The notes: a model not told the origin generated them from the letters alone. Numbered from the stretch's first letter, positions 39,101-48,849 are shown. The stretch is DNA of 64,000 bases from Limanda limanda (GCF_963576545.1 NC_083641.1:16038002-16102001), one strand, 5' to 3'. Numbers and translations are program-made.

Positions 39101-39203
39101 AACCTACCTTATTAGTTGTATAACAGTTTTATTTTTAATGTTTTGTAAATGAAAATCCAATTTATGTTTTATACAATAACTATTTGTTTAACGTAAAAAT
39201 AAA
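36178..39203 (+). terminator. tlcd2: Probable tlcd2 3' UTR and poly(A) signal
   Basis: After the TAG stop there is 3 kb of non-coding sequence ending in AATAAA at 39198-39203, followed by a GT-rich stretch (tttgtgttgtcc). No other gene was seen in it. A shorter 3' UTR using an earlier AATAAA-like site (for example near 38780) is possible. Confidence 0.45.
37795..38095 (+). repeat. Dispersed teleost repeat in the tlcd2 3' region
   Basis: The sequence runs ggttgtccgcttggccatccc, cttgtgaacacaatatttcaagaacaccttgagggaatttcttc, then ggactcaaagatgaactgat and a partial second pass (ggacttaaagaagaactgat at about 38059). I recognise this as an interspersed fish repeat with no coding capacity. It may belong to the tlcd2 mRNA. 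Confidence 0.55.
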
Positions 39204-39458
39204 GATCGTTGAAATGAAACTTTGTGTTGTCCTTTCACTGTTCCACTTGTCTGACAGGTGTAAGAAGAGATTTTGGGATTATTGACGTATTATAGTCAGA
39301 TATGTTACTTAGGTATAGGTAGCAATAGAACAATGTGAAGGTACTCCATCACAATTCAAAATATTCATTTTTAAGGAAGCATCTATATTACAGAATCACT
39401 AATATTACAGCATTTTAATTTTAGCTAAGTAGCGTAGTTCTATAAAATGGCAACATAT
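39204..39458. other. Spacer between tlcd2 and the LTR element
   Basis: AT-rich DNA with no feature seen. It ends in the retrotransposon's left flank (caacatat). Confidence 0.5.
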
Positions 39459-40552
39459 TGTAACCCATATTAATATCTCCCATATTATAAAAGTGATAAT
39501 ATAGATATACTTGAAATATATAAATATGCATTGCAATGTATACTAAATAAATAAATAGTCCACATTAAATATCAATCATTAAATAGTTACAATATAGATA
39601 AATGTGATATAAATAAATATAAAAATGTATTGTAAATGTATAGATAGATAAATAGTCCATTAAATTAATAAATAAGTAAAACTGGTTAAAGTCAGTTAAA
39701 ACCCATGTTAAAGATCATTTAATGGAGAAATATTAAAAGTCTTCTGACTAAAAACGCTTTCCCTTTAAGACAGGTGAGAGTGCTTTCCCCTTTAAGAGAT
39801 TTTCCCTCTGTGGAGGTGACAGGAAGGGGAGGCACATAATAGAGTATAAAAGGGAAGTGAGGGAGGAGACTCGAGAGAAGCAAAAGGACAAACAAAAGGA
39901 AAGAGGAGAGCGAAGATGTTTGGCTGCTAAAAACCATGTGTTACAAAGATATGTTAAGACTTAAAAGCAATACCCAGAGTTTGTTGAAAAGTGCTTTACA
40001 TGCTTGAAGAGGTTCCACGATCAGGGAACCTGTGAGGAGACACGTGTGTGTGTTGGAGGATACACATGCAACCGAGACAAGATGGCGAGCGAGAAGATCG
40101 GCGGACTCCGGTCGTAAGGGCTGAATCAACCATCCCTTTCCACCTGGACTGGACTTCTGCCACTGCCCGGATTGGACTTTGCTCACTGCCAGAGTGGTAG
40201 GAGTATCAACATTTTCTTTTTTTTGAATTGAACTAATTAAGGATTTCGAACGGAACTTTATTTTGAAAAGACTATCACACCGAACAAGAGAATACAGGGA
40301 AGAAGAGTGAAGAGCTCCACTCGTCTAACCCCTCCTTTATTGTTTGAATTATGTGTGTATATGTTTATTAAGTTTATTATGTTTATGATATATACTTTAT
40401 TTATTATGTTATTTGTTAAGTGTGTTCAGTAAAGTGCCGGCTTTGAATTTAAAGTACCTGATCTCTGGCTTATTATTTATGCTTTCACCCCACTCCTTAA
40501 AACCCAGAACCTAGAACTAGTCCAGTATTTGGCCCATTAGAGGTAAATGCTA
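39459..40552 (+). repeat. 5' LTR
   Basis: Starts TGTAACCC. A TATA box (tataaaag) lies at 39845-39852 and an AGTAAA poly(A)-type signal at 40428-40433, suggesting U3 of about 415 bases and a long R. In this copy the LTR probably includes the next two bases (CA, to 40554), giving TGTA...TACA termini; those two bases are not shared by the 3' LTR. The short minus-strand frames in both LTRs are not genes. Confidence 0.9.
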
Positions 40553-40556
40553 CATT

Positions 40557-40575
40557 TGGCGAGCTAGCCAGGAGT
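40557..40575 (+). other. Primer binding site, tRNA-Arg type
   Basis: TGGCGAGCTAGCCAGGAGT is complementary to the 3' end of a vertebrate tRNA-Arg (ACG/UCG type, CCA included) with one mismatch, which would be a G-T pair. It begins 2 bases after the LTR CA end, the usual Ty3/Gypsy spacing. The tRNA match is from memory. Confidence 0.65.
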
Positions 40576-40632
40576 GGCCAAAGCATAGATTAATAATCAG
40601 AGACCAGATAACCGCATTAACTTAATTAATTC

Positions 40633-42372
40633 ATGATGGAAGTAATTCAAACTTTGGATGTTAAAATTACAAACTCTCTACTAGTCAGTGGTTTAACAGA
40701 TACAGAGACTGATGAAGAACTTTATGACTTTTTAAAATTATATGGCTCGATTCAAAGAAGAATCCACGTAGACTTGCCCCAATCTGAAAAGCAGATCATT
40801 ATAGAGTTTACGTATGATACAGCCCTAGAGTCACTCTTACCCTTACTACCATATAAACTGATAAGCAAGACTCAGACAGACGTGACTTACTTCATCCAGG
40901 CCTTAGCAAGTGCCTACACACCTGCAGATACTAAGTCAGCCACCAGGATGTTTCTGAAAGGACTGAAGGAGATTGCAAAGCAGAGCGGCAAGGACTTTGC
41001 AGATGTGCTCAAAGGAGAGCTCTCTCGCATTAGCGAGACTGTTCATCAGGAGATCTTGGATGACCAAGATGAAGACACAGATTCAGATGACGCCCAGAGA
41101 CATCCTCTTGTGACTGCAGCACAGGTGAACCCTCAGCCCAGTGTTAGTTTCCCAGAAAATATTTATGACTCTAAATCTGATGTGAAATTTGATCCAACTC
41201 AGTATCAACATCCCCCAAAAGAAAAGACACAGGCCACCCTGAGCTTTTCTAATCTCTGCCCACCTGAAATGCAAAAGGTTGTCGTTGAGCACATAGTCAA
41301 GCACGAAGATTTAACACTGCAAACACATGCTTCATTTAGACTCCGACCCTTCTCTGGACGCAGCCCCCGTCCAAACCATGAAGTGGACTATGAGACATGG
41401 CGTTCCAACGCAGACTTTTTACTGAGAGACACACAACAATCAGACCTACACAAATCCAGAAAAATACATGAAAGCATTTTTTCACCTGCGGTTGACATAG
41501 TGAAACATCTGACACCTCACTCATCCCCCTCAATGTATTTGATCATTCTGGATTCAGCTTTTGGCACAGTTGAAGATGGAGATGACCTTTACGCAAAGTT
41601 TCTCAACACACTGCAAAACTATGGTGAGAAATCCTCAGAATATCTCCAACGACTGCAAGTGATGCTGAACACCACCCTCAGGAGAGGAGGAGTAACTGCA
41701 ACCGATCTGGACAGCCAGCTTCTGAAACAATTCTGCAGAGGCTGTTGGGACAACACTCTGATATCTGAGCTAAAGCTAGAACAAAAGAAACAGAACCCAC
41801 CCACCTTTGCAGAACTCTTGTTGCTACTTCGCACTACAGAGGGAAAACGTGACTCCAAAGACTCCCGCATGAAGCAGTACTTCGGTGCCTCAAAGCAGAA
41901 GGTGTCCTCACACTTCCAAGGTTCCTATGCTCAGTATGATGAAGACTATACTACATCACCTCACAGACGCAGTGACCCTCACTCTGAGATACAGGGCCTG
42001 AAAAGACAGATAGCTGAGATACAGTCTCAACTCTCACAAATCAAACAAAAAGACAATAAATCGTTTTCAAACAAACCATCCTTCAAAGCTACAACCACAC
42101 AGTCCCCAGCTCAGAGTCACAGACCACAACAATTACGGTCCAACAACTCTGATGTGAACAATAACTACACAAATAAACCAAGACCCTGGTACTGTTTCAG
42201 GTGCGGTGAAGATGGACACATCAAACCTCAGTGTGAAGCTGAACCAAACCCTACACTAGTGGCTGCAAAGAGGCAGCTGCTGAAGAAAAGACAACTAGAG
42301 TGGGAACAGAAAACCGGTTCCTCCACATCCAATCAGTTAAACTGGCATCAGTCACTATTGAGGGACAAATAG
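40633..42372 (+). CDS. gag: Gag polyprotein, PNMA-like with CCHC zinc knuckle
   Basis: 579 aa, starting at ATGATGG 80 bases after the LTR. It forms the element's capsid and binds its RNA. Residues 1 to about 140 look like the N-terminal RNA-recognition-like region of PNMA proteins (LLVSGLTDTETDEELYDFL). The capsid region, about residues 235-410, has PFSGR, then FGTVEDGDDLYAKFLNTLQN and GEKSSEYLQRLQ, closely matching the PNMA pattern FSGR...FGSVE...KFLNTYQNPGEK. A CCHC knuckle (CX2CX4HX4C) is encoded at about 42193-42234. It ends in TAG and overlaps the pol frame. The frame is open throughout, so the protein may be functional. Confidence 0.88.
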   Translation: MMEVIQTLDVKITNSLLVSGLTDTETDEELYDFLKLYGSIQRRIHVDLPQSEKQIIIEFTYDTALESLLPLLPYKLISKTQTDVTYFIQALASAYTPADTKSATRMFLKGLKEIAKQSGKDFADVLKGELSRISETVHQEILDDQDEDTDSDDAQRHPLVTAAQVNPQPSVSFPENIYDSKSDVKFDPTQYQHPPKEKTQATLSFSNLCPPEMQKVVVEHIVKHEDLTLQTHASFRLRPFSGRSPRPNHEVDYETWRSNADFLLRDTQQSDLHKSRKIHESIFSPAVDIVKHLTPHSSPSMYLIILDSAFGTVEDGDDLYAKFLNTLQNYGEKSSEYLQRLQVMLNTTLRRGGVTATDLDSQLLKQFCRGCWDNTLISELKLEQKKQNPPTFAELLLLLRTTEGKRDSKDSRMKQYFGASKQKVSSHFQGSYAQYDEDYTTSPHRRSDPHSEIQGLKRQIAEIQSQLSQIKQKDNKSFSNKPSFKATTTQSPAQSHRPQQLRSNNSDVNNNYTNKPRPWYCFRCGEDGHIKPQCEAEPNPTLVAAKRQLLKKRQLEWEQKTGSSTSNQLNWHQSLLRDK

Positions 42373-45239
42373 GGATTGGACTCCAGGAAAAGTGTCCCAA
42401 AAGGAAATGGTGCGCCACCTCAGGATACTCACACTCAAGACAACAGACAGTAACCCTACCAAAGGGGCTCATCGGAGCAAAAACAACTGCAGAAGTCATC
42501 ATTGCAGAAAAAGCCTGTAACTGCTTGTTGGACACAGGTTCACAAGTGACAACGATACCAAATTCATTCCACAAACAAAACCTCTTACATTTACCTATAG
42601 AATCCCTGGACAACCTGCTTGAAGTGGAGGCTGCTAACGGCCAGGATGTCCCCTACTTAGGATATGTCAAAATAGATATCACATTCCCCAAGAGTTCCCT
42701 TGGCATAGATGTTGAAGTCCCCACTTTGGCCTTAATTGTGCCTGACATGCGCTCAACCATGTCAAATGTTTTAATAGGCACCAACACTCTAGACATCCTG
42801 TACGAGCAGTACTCAGAGGCTGCACCTCATTACCACCAATATATGTCATATGGATACAAAGTTGTCCTCAAAACCCTTGAAATGAGACGAAGACAGAAAG
42901 TTGACCCCAGAGTAGGAGTTGTAAGACTGCTCAGCCATGATCCTGAGACCATCAGGCCTGGTGAAACCAGAGTTGTGGAAGGATTGATCAGTTGCAGAGC
43001 ACCAGATGCTGGAGAGTGGGTCACGGTGGAGACTTCAAAAGCCTCTTTTCTACCAGGTGGCATAATGGTAACAAATGGTCTAGCAAGTCTCTCATCCAAA
43101 TCACCCCGCCGCATACCAGTGATCCTCAAAAATGAATCGGATCATGACATCACCATCCTTCCCGAGACTGTGATAGCGGAAGTGAATGCTATCGAAAGAG
43201 TTCAGCTCATCACAACCAAAAACTCGGACTCTCTTACTAAACCTGACCAAGTGACTAAGATAAACTTCAACTTTGGAGACTCTCCAATATCTAATGAGTG
43301 GAAGGAGCGACTCACAGAAAAGCTGAAGTCAATGCCAGATGTGTTCGCTCAGCGGGATCTTGACTTTGGACGCACTGAAAAAATGAAACATCACATAAAG
43401 CTCAGTGACGAGACACCATTTAAACACAGAGCGAGACCGATACATCCAGAAGACATTGAGGCTGTGCGTAGCCATCTTCGAGAACTCCTAGATGCAGAAA
43501 TCATCCGCGAATCGGAGTCACCTTTCTCCTCACCGATTGTAGTCGTCAAAAAGAAGAATGGTGACATCAGGCTCTGCATAGACTACAGGAAGCTTAACCT
43601 CCAGACTGTAAAGGACTCATATGCCCTACCCAATGTGGAAGAGTCATTCTCAGCTTTAAATGGATCCAAGTGGTTTTCTGTTTTAGATCTGAAGTCTGGC
43701 TTTTACCAGATCGAAATGGAGGAGTCAGATAAACACAAGACGGCATTTGTCTGCCCACTTGGATTTTTTGAATTCAACAGGATGCCTCAGGGAATAACAA
43801 ATGCCCCAAGCACATTCCAAAGACTCATGGAGCGTTGCATGGGAGAGCTAAACCTGAAGCAAGTTCTGGTTTTCATCGACGACCTCATCATTTTTTCTTC
43901 AACTTTGGAGGAACATGAGGAAAGGCTTCTAAATGTTCTCAACAGATTGAGGGAGTATGGCCTGAAGTTGTCTCCTGAAAAATGCAGATTCTTTCAAACC
44001 TCAGTCAAATATCTAGGGCACGTTGTGTCAGAAAAAGGCATCGAAACAGACACTGACAAGATAGCTGCCCTTAAAACCTGGCCAAAGCCAAAAAACCTGA
44101 AGGAACTTAGAACCTTCTTGGGATTTTGCGGTTATTACCGACGGTTTATCAAAGATTATGCAAAGATTGTGAAACCTCTCAATACTCTAACTGCTGGATA
44201 CCCACCCCTGCGGAAACGCAGTAACTCCAGAGTTAACACAGAGAAATACCACAACCCTAAAGATATCTTCGGAGACAGATGGACAACAAATTGTCAAAGA
44301 GCATTTGAAACCATCACCGAAAAGTTGACAACTGCCCCCATCCTTGGATTTGCAGACCCCAAGTTACCCTACATCTTGCATACAGATGCGAGCACAGTCG
44401 GGTTAGGTGCTGCTCTGTACCAGGAGCAGCAAGGACAGAGACGTGTTATCGCTTATGCAAGCCGTGGCCTCTCACCGTGTGAAGCCAGATACCCAGCACA
44501 CAAATTAGAATTTCTTGCCCTTAAATGGGTAGTGACAGAAAAATTCCAAGACTATTTGTATGGAAGTTCATTCCTTGCTGTTACCGACAGTAACCCATTA
44601 ACCTACATACTCACCTCTGCAAAGCTAGATGCTACAAGCTACAGGTGGCTAGCTGCCTTGTCAACATTCAACTTTCAGCTCCAGTACAGAGCAGGAAAGC
44701 AAAACCAAGATGCAGATGGCCTTTCCAGACGTCCACACCCTGTATTGACTGATGACTTCACATCACAAAAAGAGGTCGAAAGGATACAGCAGTTTGCAAA
44801 GAAACACATGTCTCAGCCCGAATACTCTAACCTAATGACTGAGGGCACAGTCAAAGCAATTTGTGAGAAACACTTTGTCCATCACATCGTGGAGGATGAA
44901 ATTGCAGCGACACAGCCTGTTTCCACCTTAGTCATGTCTCTCGCCCATAACCCAAAAGCCATACCTACAACCTTTGCCGATGAAAATCAGTGTGGGGGTT
45001 TGCCCATCATCCCGTATCTCACAGCTGCTGAGCTGATGGAAAAACAGAGAGCTGATGCAACTATCCGAGAGGTGATACACCAGATGGAGTCAGGAGAGAA
45101 ACCTCCACCAACTGTGAGGAAGGAACTCCCTGAACTCTGGCTGATACTAAGAGAATGGAGCAGACTGGAAATGTTGGATGGCATTTTATATCGAAAACGA
45201 CAAGAACAACCTACCAGCTTGTACTGCCAGAAGAGCTGA
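42243..45239 (+). CDS. pol: Pol part 1: protease, reverse transcriptase, RNase H
   Basis: It is in the -1 frame relative to gag. The frame opens after a stop at 42240-42242, so it overlaps gag by 130 bases and is probably made by frameshifting or another recoding event. The GTG at 42300 is unlikely to be a true start. Protease: LLDTGSQVT near 42530. Reverse transcriptase: LCIDYRKLN, WFSVLDLKSGFYQIEM, MPQGITNAPSTFQ, and catalytic VFIDDLIIFS near 43870. RNase H: LHTDAST (about 44378), LEFLALKW, VTDSNPLTY. The frame then enters the integrase linker (LDGILYRKR) and stops early. All catalytic acidic residues I looked for are present. No canonical slippery heptamer was found in the overlap. Confidence 0.88.
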   Translation, partial: TKPYTSGCKEAAAEEKTTRVGTENRFLHIQSVKLASVTIEGQIGIGLQEKCPKRKWCATSGYSHSRQQTVTLPKGLIGAKTTAEVIIAEKACNCLLDTGSQVTTIPNSFHKQNLLHLPIESLDNLLEVEAANGQDVPYLGYVKIDITFPKSSLGIDVEVPTLALIVPDMRSTMSNVLIGTNTLDILYEQYSEAAPHYHQYMSYGYKVVLKTLEMRRRQKVDPRVGVVRLLSHDPETIRPGETRVVEGLISCRAPDAGEWVTVETSKASFLPGGIMVTNGLASLSSKSPRRIPVILKNESDHDITILPETVIAEVNAIERVQLITTKNSDSLTKPDQVTKINFNFGDSPISNEWKERLTEKLKSMPDVFAQRDLDFGRTEKMKHHIKLSDETPFKHRARPIHPEDIEAVRSHLRELLDAEIIRESESPFSSPIVVVKKKNGDIRLCIDYRKLNLQTVKDSYALPNVEESFSALNGSKWFSVLDLKSGFYQIEMEESDKHKTAFVCPLGFFEFNRMPQGITNAPSTFQRLMERCMGELNLKQVLVFIDDLIIFSSTLEEHEERLLNVLNRLREYGLKLSPEKCRFFQTSVKYLGHVVSEKGIETDTDKIAALKTWPKPKNLKELRTFLGFCGYYRRFIKDYAKIVKPLNTLTAGYPPLRKRSNSRVNTEKYHNPKDIFGDRWTTNCQRAFETITEKLTTAPILGFADPKLPYILHTDASTVGLGAALYQEQQGQRRVIAYASRGLSPCEARYPAHKLEFLALKWVVTEKFQDYLYGSSFLAVTDSNPLTYILTSAKLDATSYRWLAALSTFNFQLQYRAGKQNQDADGLSRRPHPVLTDDFTSQKEVERIQQFAKKHMSQPEYSNLMTEGTVKAICEKHFVHHIVEDEIAATQPVSTLVMSLAHNPKAIPTTFADENQCGGLPIIPYLTAAELMEKQRADATIREVIHQMESGEKPPPTVRKELPELWLILREWSRLEMLDGILYRKRQEQPTSLYCQKS

Positions 45240-46963
45240 GGCCCCTGGCCTTGAAGAGCCTACATGATGATGTTGGTCACATGGGCATGGAGTGCACAAT
45301 AGACCTTGTCAGAGCGCGGTTTTATTGGCCCAAAATGTCCACAGATGTGGAAAACAAGATCCGAACCTGCAATCGTTGCATACGACGCAAATCTTTACCC
45401 GAGAAAGCTGCACCACTTGTTAACATCACAGCTACAAGACCACTTGAGCTTGTGTGCATGGACTTTCTCTCACTAGAACCAGATTCAAGTAACACCAAAG
45501 ACATTCTGGTCATCACTGACCACTTTACTAAGTACGCAGTTGCCATCCCTACATCAAACCAAAAGGCTAAGACAGTGGCTAAGTGCTTATGGGATCACTT
45601 CCTTGTCCACTATGGCATCCCTGAGAGACTTCATAGCGATCAAGGTCCCGACTTTGAGTCCCGTACAATTAAAGAGTTGTGTGACCTTATTGGCACCCAG
45701 AAAATAAGGACCACCCCCTATCATCCTAGAGGGAATCCCGTTGAACGTTTCAACAGAACCCTGCTAAACATATTGGGAACCCTTGAGAACAAGAAAAAGA
45801 GTCATTGGCGTAATTACGTCAAGCCTTTGGTACACGCCTATAACTGTACAAAAAACGAAGTGACAGGCTTTACCCCTTATGAGCTGATGTTTGGGCGACA
45901 GCCTAGATTGCCCATAGACCTTGCCTTTGGTCTACCAGTCCACCACCAACCAGGATCACATTCTCAATACATTCAGAACCTGAAATCTCATCTTGAGACC
46001 AGTTATCGAGTTGCTGCTGAAAATGCAAAGAAAACAGCTGCACGCAACAAAACAAGATTTGACAAGTGCATTGTTGAGTCCACCTTGAGAGTAGGCGACC
46101 GAGTTTTAGTAAAAAATGTCCGCCTAAGAGGCAAACACAAGTTAGCTGACAAGTGGGAGTCAGACGTGTATGTTGTCCTAAAACAATGTGGAGACGTTCC
46201 AGTGTATGTTGTCAGACCTGAGACCAGAGAGGGTCCACAGAGAACCCTTCACCGTGACCTTTTGCTGTCATGTGGTTTCCTCCCGATGACCTCGGCAGAG
46301 AGTGAAACTGACACAATAAAGACGGCCAGGCGGCCAAGAACCCGACAACATCCGAGAGACAGCTCAGATACGGCAGATGGGAGTGAATCTCAATCCGACT
46401 CTGAAGAGTACTATTATGACGGTCATAGAAACCAACGAGTGGAGACCCTGGGTTTCAACCAAGTCCCAGAACCCGCAGAACAAGTTCCAGACAGGACTAT
46501 CCCTCAAGATGCTCCAGCAGAAACTTGTGACTTATACCCACCTGATCCTGATGAAATCTGTTTTCCGCACCAAGATGAGAGTTGCTTACCTGATCTTGGA
46601 GGAATCATCGTATCTGATGCTGCAGACATTGACAGACTTGAACCTGAGGAAAGTAACTCATCTCTACCTGAGGAGAGCATCTTACCTGAGGAACAGAATA
46701 CTCAAGACCTCCCAAAAGAGGACCTGAACATTCCCTCATCCCCTAATCAAGCCAATGAAGAAGGGAATGACATTGAAACTTCTCAAAAACAACCTGACAC
46801 TGAGACAGAACCCCCAAGACGATCCACCAGAGACAGAAAGCCTATTGATCGACTGACTTACCCTGAATTAGGAAATCCATTAGTGACAATAGTCCAGTCT
46901 CTGTTGCAGAGTTTGACTGACGTATTCACAGACTCAAAACCACATAGAATTATGATAGTATAG
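45155..46963 (+). CDS. Pol part 2: integrase, out of frame with RT
   Basis: Homology resumes in the -1 frame at about 45200 (TTYQLVLPEEL). Domains: HHCC zinc binding (H-D-D-V-G-H, then CNRC near 45369); catalytic core with D (CMDFLS, about 45460), D (HSDQGPDF) and E (GNPVERFNRT, about 45741), the last two separated by 34 residues; then GFTPYELMFGRQPRLP and an SH3-like GPY/F-type module (VGDRVLVKN...DKWESDVYVV). The tail is long, acidic, proline-rich and disordered, ending near RRSTRDRKP. There is no in-frame start linking it to pol part 1. Either one net base was lost around 45190-45215, disabling integrase, or a second recoding site exists. I found no slippery sequence, so a mutation or sequencing error is more likely. 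Confidence 0.85.
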   Translation: MEQTGNVGWHFISKTTRTTYQLVLPEELRPLALKSLHDDVGHMGMECTIDLVRARFYWPKMSTDVENKIRTCNRCIRRKSLPEKAAPLVNITATRPLELVCMDFLSLEPDSSNTKDILVITDHFTKYAVAIPTSNQKAKTVAKCLWDHFLVHYGIPERLHSDQGPDFESRTIKELCDLIGTQKIRTTPYHPRGNPVERFNRTLLNILGTLENKKKSHWRNYVKPLVHAYNCTKNEVTGFTPYELMFGRQPRLPIDLAFGLPVHHQPGSHSQYIQNLKSHLETSYRVAAENAKKTAARNKTRFDKCIVESTLRVGDRVLVKNVRLRGKHKLADKWESDVYVVLKQCGDVPVYVVRPETREGPQRTLHRDLLLSCGFLPMTSAESETDTIKTARRPRTRQHPRDSSDTADGSESQSDSEEYYYDGHRNQRVETLGFNQVPEPAEQVPDRTIPQDAPAETCDLYPPDPDEICFPHQDESCLPDLGGIIVSDAADIDRLEPEESNSSLPEESILPEEQNTQDLPKEDLNIPSSPNQANEEGNDIETSQKQPDTETEPPRRSTRDRKPIDRLTYPELGNPLVTIVQSLLQSLTDVFTDSKPHRIMIV

Positions 46964-47001
46964 TATAGATTCAGTATTTTGCACAGGGACGTGCAAAAGG
47001 T

Positions 47002-47014
47002 AAAGTGGGGAGGA
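47002..47014 (+). other. Polypurine tract
   Basis: Aaagtggggagga lies directly before the 3' LTR TG, the position where plus-strand DNA synthesis is primed in LTR retroelements. Confidence 0.75.
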
Positions 47015-48108
47015 TGTAACCCATATTAATATCTCCCATATTATAAAAGTGATAATATAGATATACTTGAAATATATAAATATGCATTGCAATGTATACT
47101 AAATAAATAAATAGTCCACATTAAATATCAATCATTAAATAGTTACAATATAGATAAATGTGATATAAATAAATATAAAAATGTATTGTAAATGTATAGA
47201 TAGATAAATAGTCCATTAAATTAATAAATAAGTAAAACTGGTTAAAGTCAGTTAAAACCCATGTTAAAGATCATTTAATGGAGAAATATTAAAAGTCTTC
47301 TGACTAAAAACGCTTTCCCTTTAAGACAGGTGAGAGTGCTTTCCCCTTTAAGAGATTTTCCCTCTGTGGAGGTGACAGGAAGGGGAGGCACATAATAGAG
47401 TATAAAAGGGAAGTGAGGGAGGAGACTCGAGAGAAGCAAAAGGACAAACAAAAGGAAAGAGGAGAGCGAAGATGTTTGGCTGCTAAAAACCATGTGTTAC
47501 AAAGATATGTTAAGACTTAAAAGCAATACCCAGAGTTTGTTGAAAAGTGCTTTACATGCTTGAAGAGGTTCCACGATCAGGGAACCTGTGAGGAGACACG
47601 TGTGTGTGTTGGAGGATACACATGCAACCGAGACAAGATGGCGAGCGAGAAGATCGGCGGACTCCGGTCGTAAGGGCTGAATCAACCATCCCTTTCCACC
47701 TGGACTGGACTTCTGCCACTGCCCGGATTGGACTTTGCTCACTGCCAGAGTGGTAGGAGTATCAACATTTTCTTTTTTTTGAATTGAACTAATTAAGGAT
47801 TTCGAACGGAACTTTATTTTGAAAAGACTATCACACCGAACAAGAGAATACAGGGAAGAAGAGTGAAGAGCTCCACTCGTCTAACCCCTCCTTTATTGTT
47901 TGAATTATGTGTGTATATGTTTATTAAGTTTATTATGTTTATGATATATACTTTATTTATTATGTTATTTGTTAAGTGTGTTCAGTAAAGTGCCGGCTTT
48001 GAATTTAAAGTACCTGATCTCTGGCTTATTATTTATGCTTTCACCCCACTCCTTAAAACCCAGAACCTAGAACTAGTCCAGTATTTGGCCCATTAGAGGT
48101 AAATGCTA
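47015..48108 (+). repeat. 3' LTR
   Basis: Same length as the 5' LTR and apparently identical to it. It ends ...aaatgcta, then host-like attttataac, while the 5' LTR continues with CA. The terminal CA is therefore missing or altered here, and no target duplication can be defined. Confidence 0.9.
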
Positions 48109-48849
48109 ATTTTATAACTTTTGTACATAGAAATATATATTCAACATTACAATGTTCTATGAAATCTTGTGAATTTAAATAGGAATGCACCCAAGTAAAC
48201 TACAAGTCACATTTTCTTTTGTACAAGAAGTATGTTGGGAGGACATGAAATCTGAAATGTTATTTTACCCTAAGCTTTATTATATAGCATTTGTCGTGTA
48301 GTTGTTTGTTTGTTTGAACTGAGAGTTTTTATTAGATGATGTGGTATGTATTGTTTTAATATGTGGTTTAATTGCATGGCTGGCTATATCTTATCATAGG
48401 GAGCATTGGAATTTCTTTAGATTTAAAGTATTATTAACCTTGAACCTACCATTTGTTGTTGATACTTATATACTTTGCTTCTTTACTCATGTGGCCTGGG
48501 ATTTAATAATATTAATAGCAGCCTCTTTGTGTGTGTGTGTCCTCACTTCCTTTGCACAAATTAAAGACTTTTATTTGATAACAAACTGAATGCTTGGTCC
48601 TCAGGATGACAAACACTGAATCAGCCTCTGTTCGTGGTGCTGAAATCTCACCAACCAAAAACCATGGGTCTCAGAATAATGAAACTCTATTTGCATCAGA
48701 TGTTTAAACTATGATTGTTTGTAATCACATTGCTTTGGTATATATTTGACATGAAGGTGTGTTTTCCTTTGTACTCCCACAAGTCCACACTTGGTATTGA
48801 TCCTCTCCAGACTCCATATATCCAGACCGGGGCTGCTCCCTCCAATCAG
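48109..48849. other. Intergenic sequence between the LTR element and ccdc92b
   Basis: AT-rich, with a short GT tract near 48528. It holds a plus-strand frame of 82 codons (48341-48589) with no family resemblance. No gene recognised. Confidence 0.5.

Larger units (their letters stand above)
39459..48108 (+). mobile_element. Ty3/Gypsy LTR retrotransposon with PNMA-like Gag
   Basis: An 8,650-bp element. Two 1,094-bp LTRs at a constant offset of 7,556 bases look identical by eye, so it inserted recently. The order is LTR, tRNA-Arg-type primer site, gag, protease, reverse transcriptase, RNase H, integrase, polypurine tract, LTR. RT before integrase marks Ty3/Gypsy. There is no envelope gene and no chromodomain that I can see. 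Gag resembles the vertebrate PNMA and ZCCHC12/18 proteins, which are domesticated relatives. One net frame change lies between RNase H and integrase. No clear target duplication is present: left flank acatat, right flank attttat. Confidence 0.92.

Noticed and set aside
39719..40186. Two minus-strand frames (72 and 81 codons) repeated identically at 47275-47742
   Set aside because: They recur only because they lie inside the two LTRs. They are not coding genes, but they did help confirm the LTR offset.
42283..42320. A-rich stretches as a -1 frameshift site
   Set aside because: In the gag frame none fits the X-XXY-YYZ pattern, so no slippery site is claimed.
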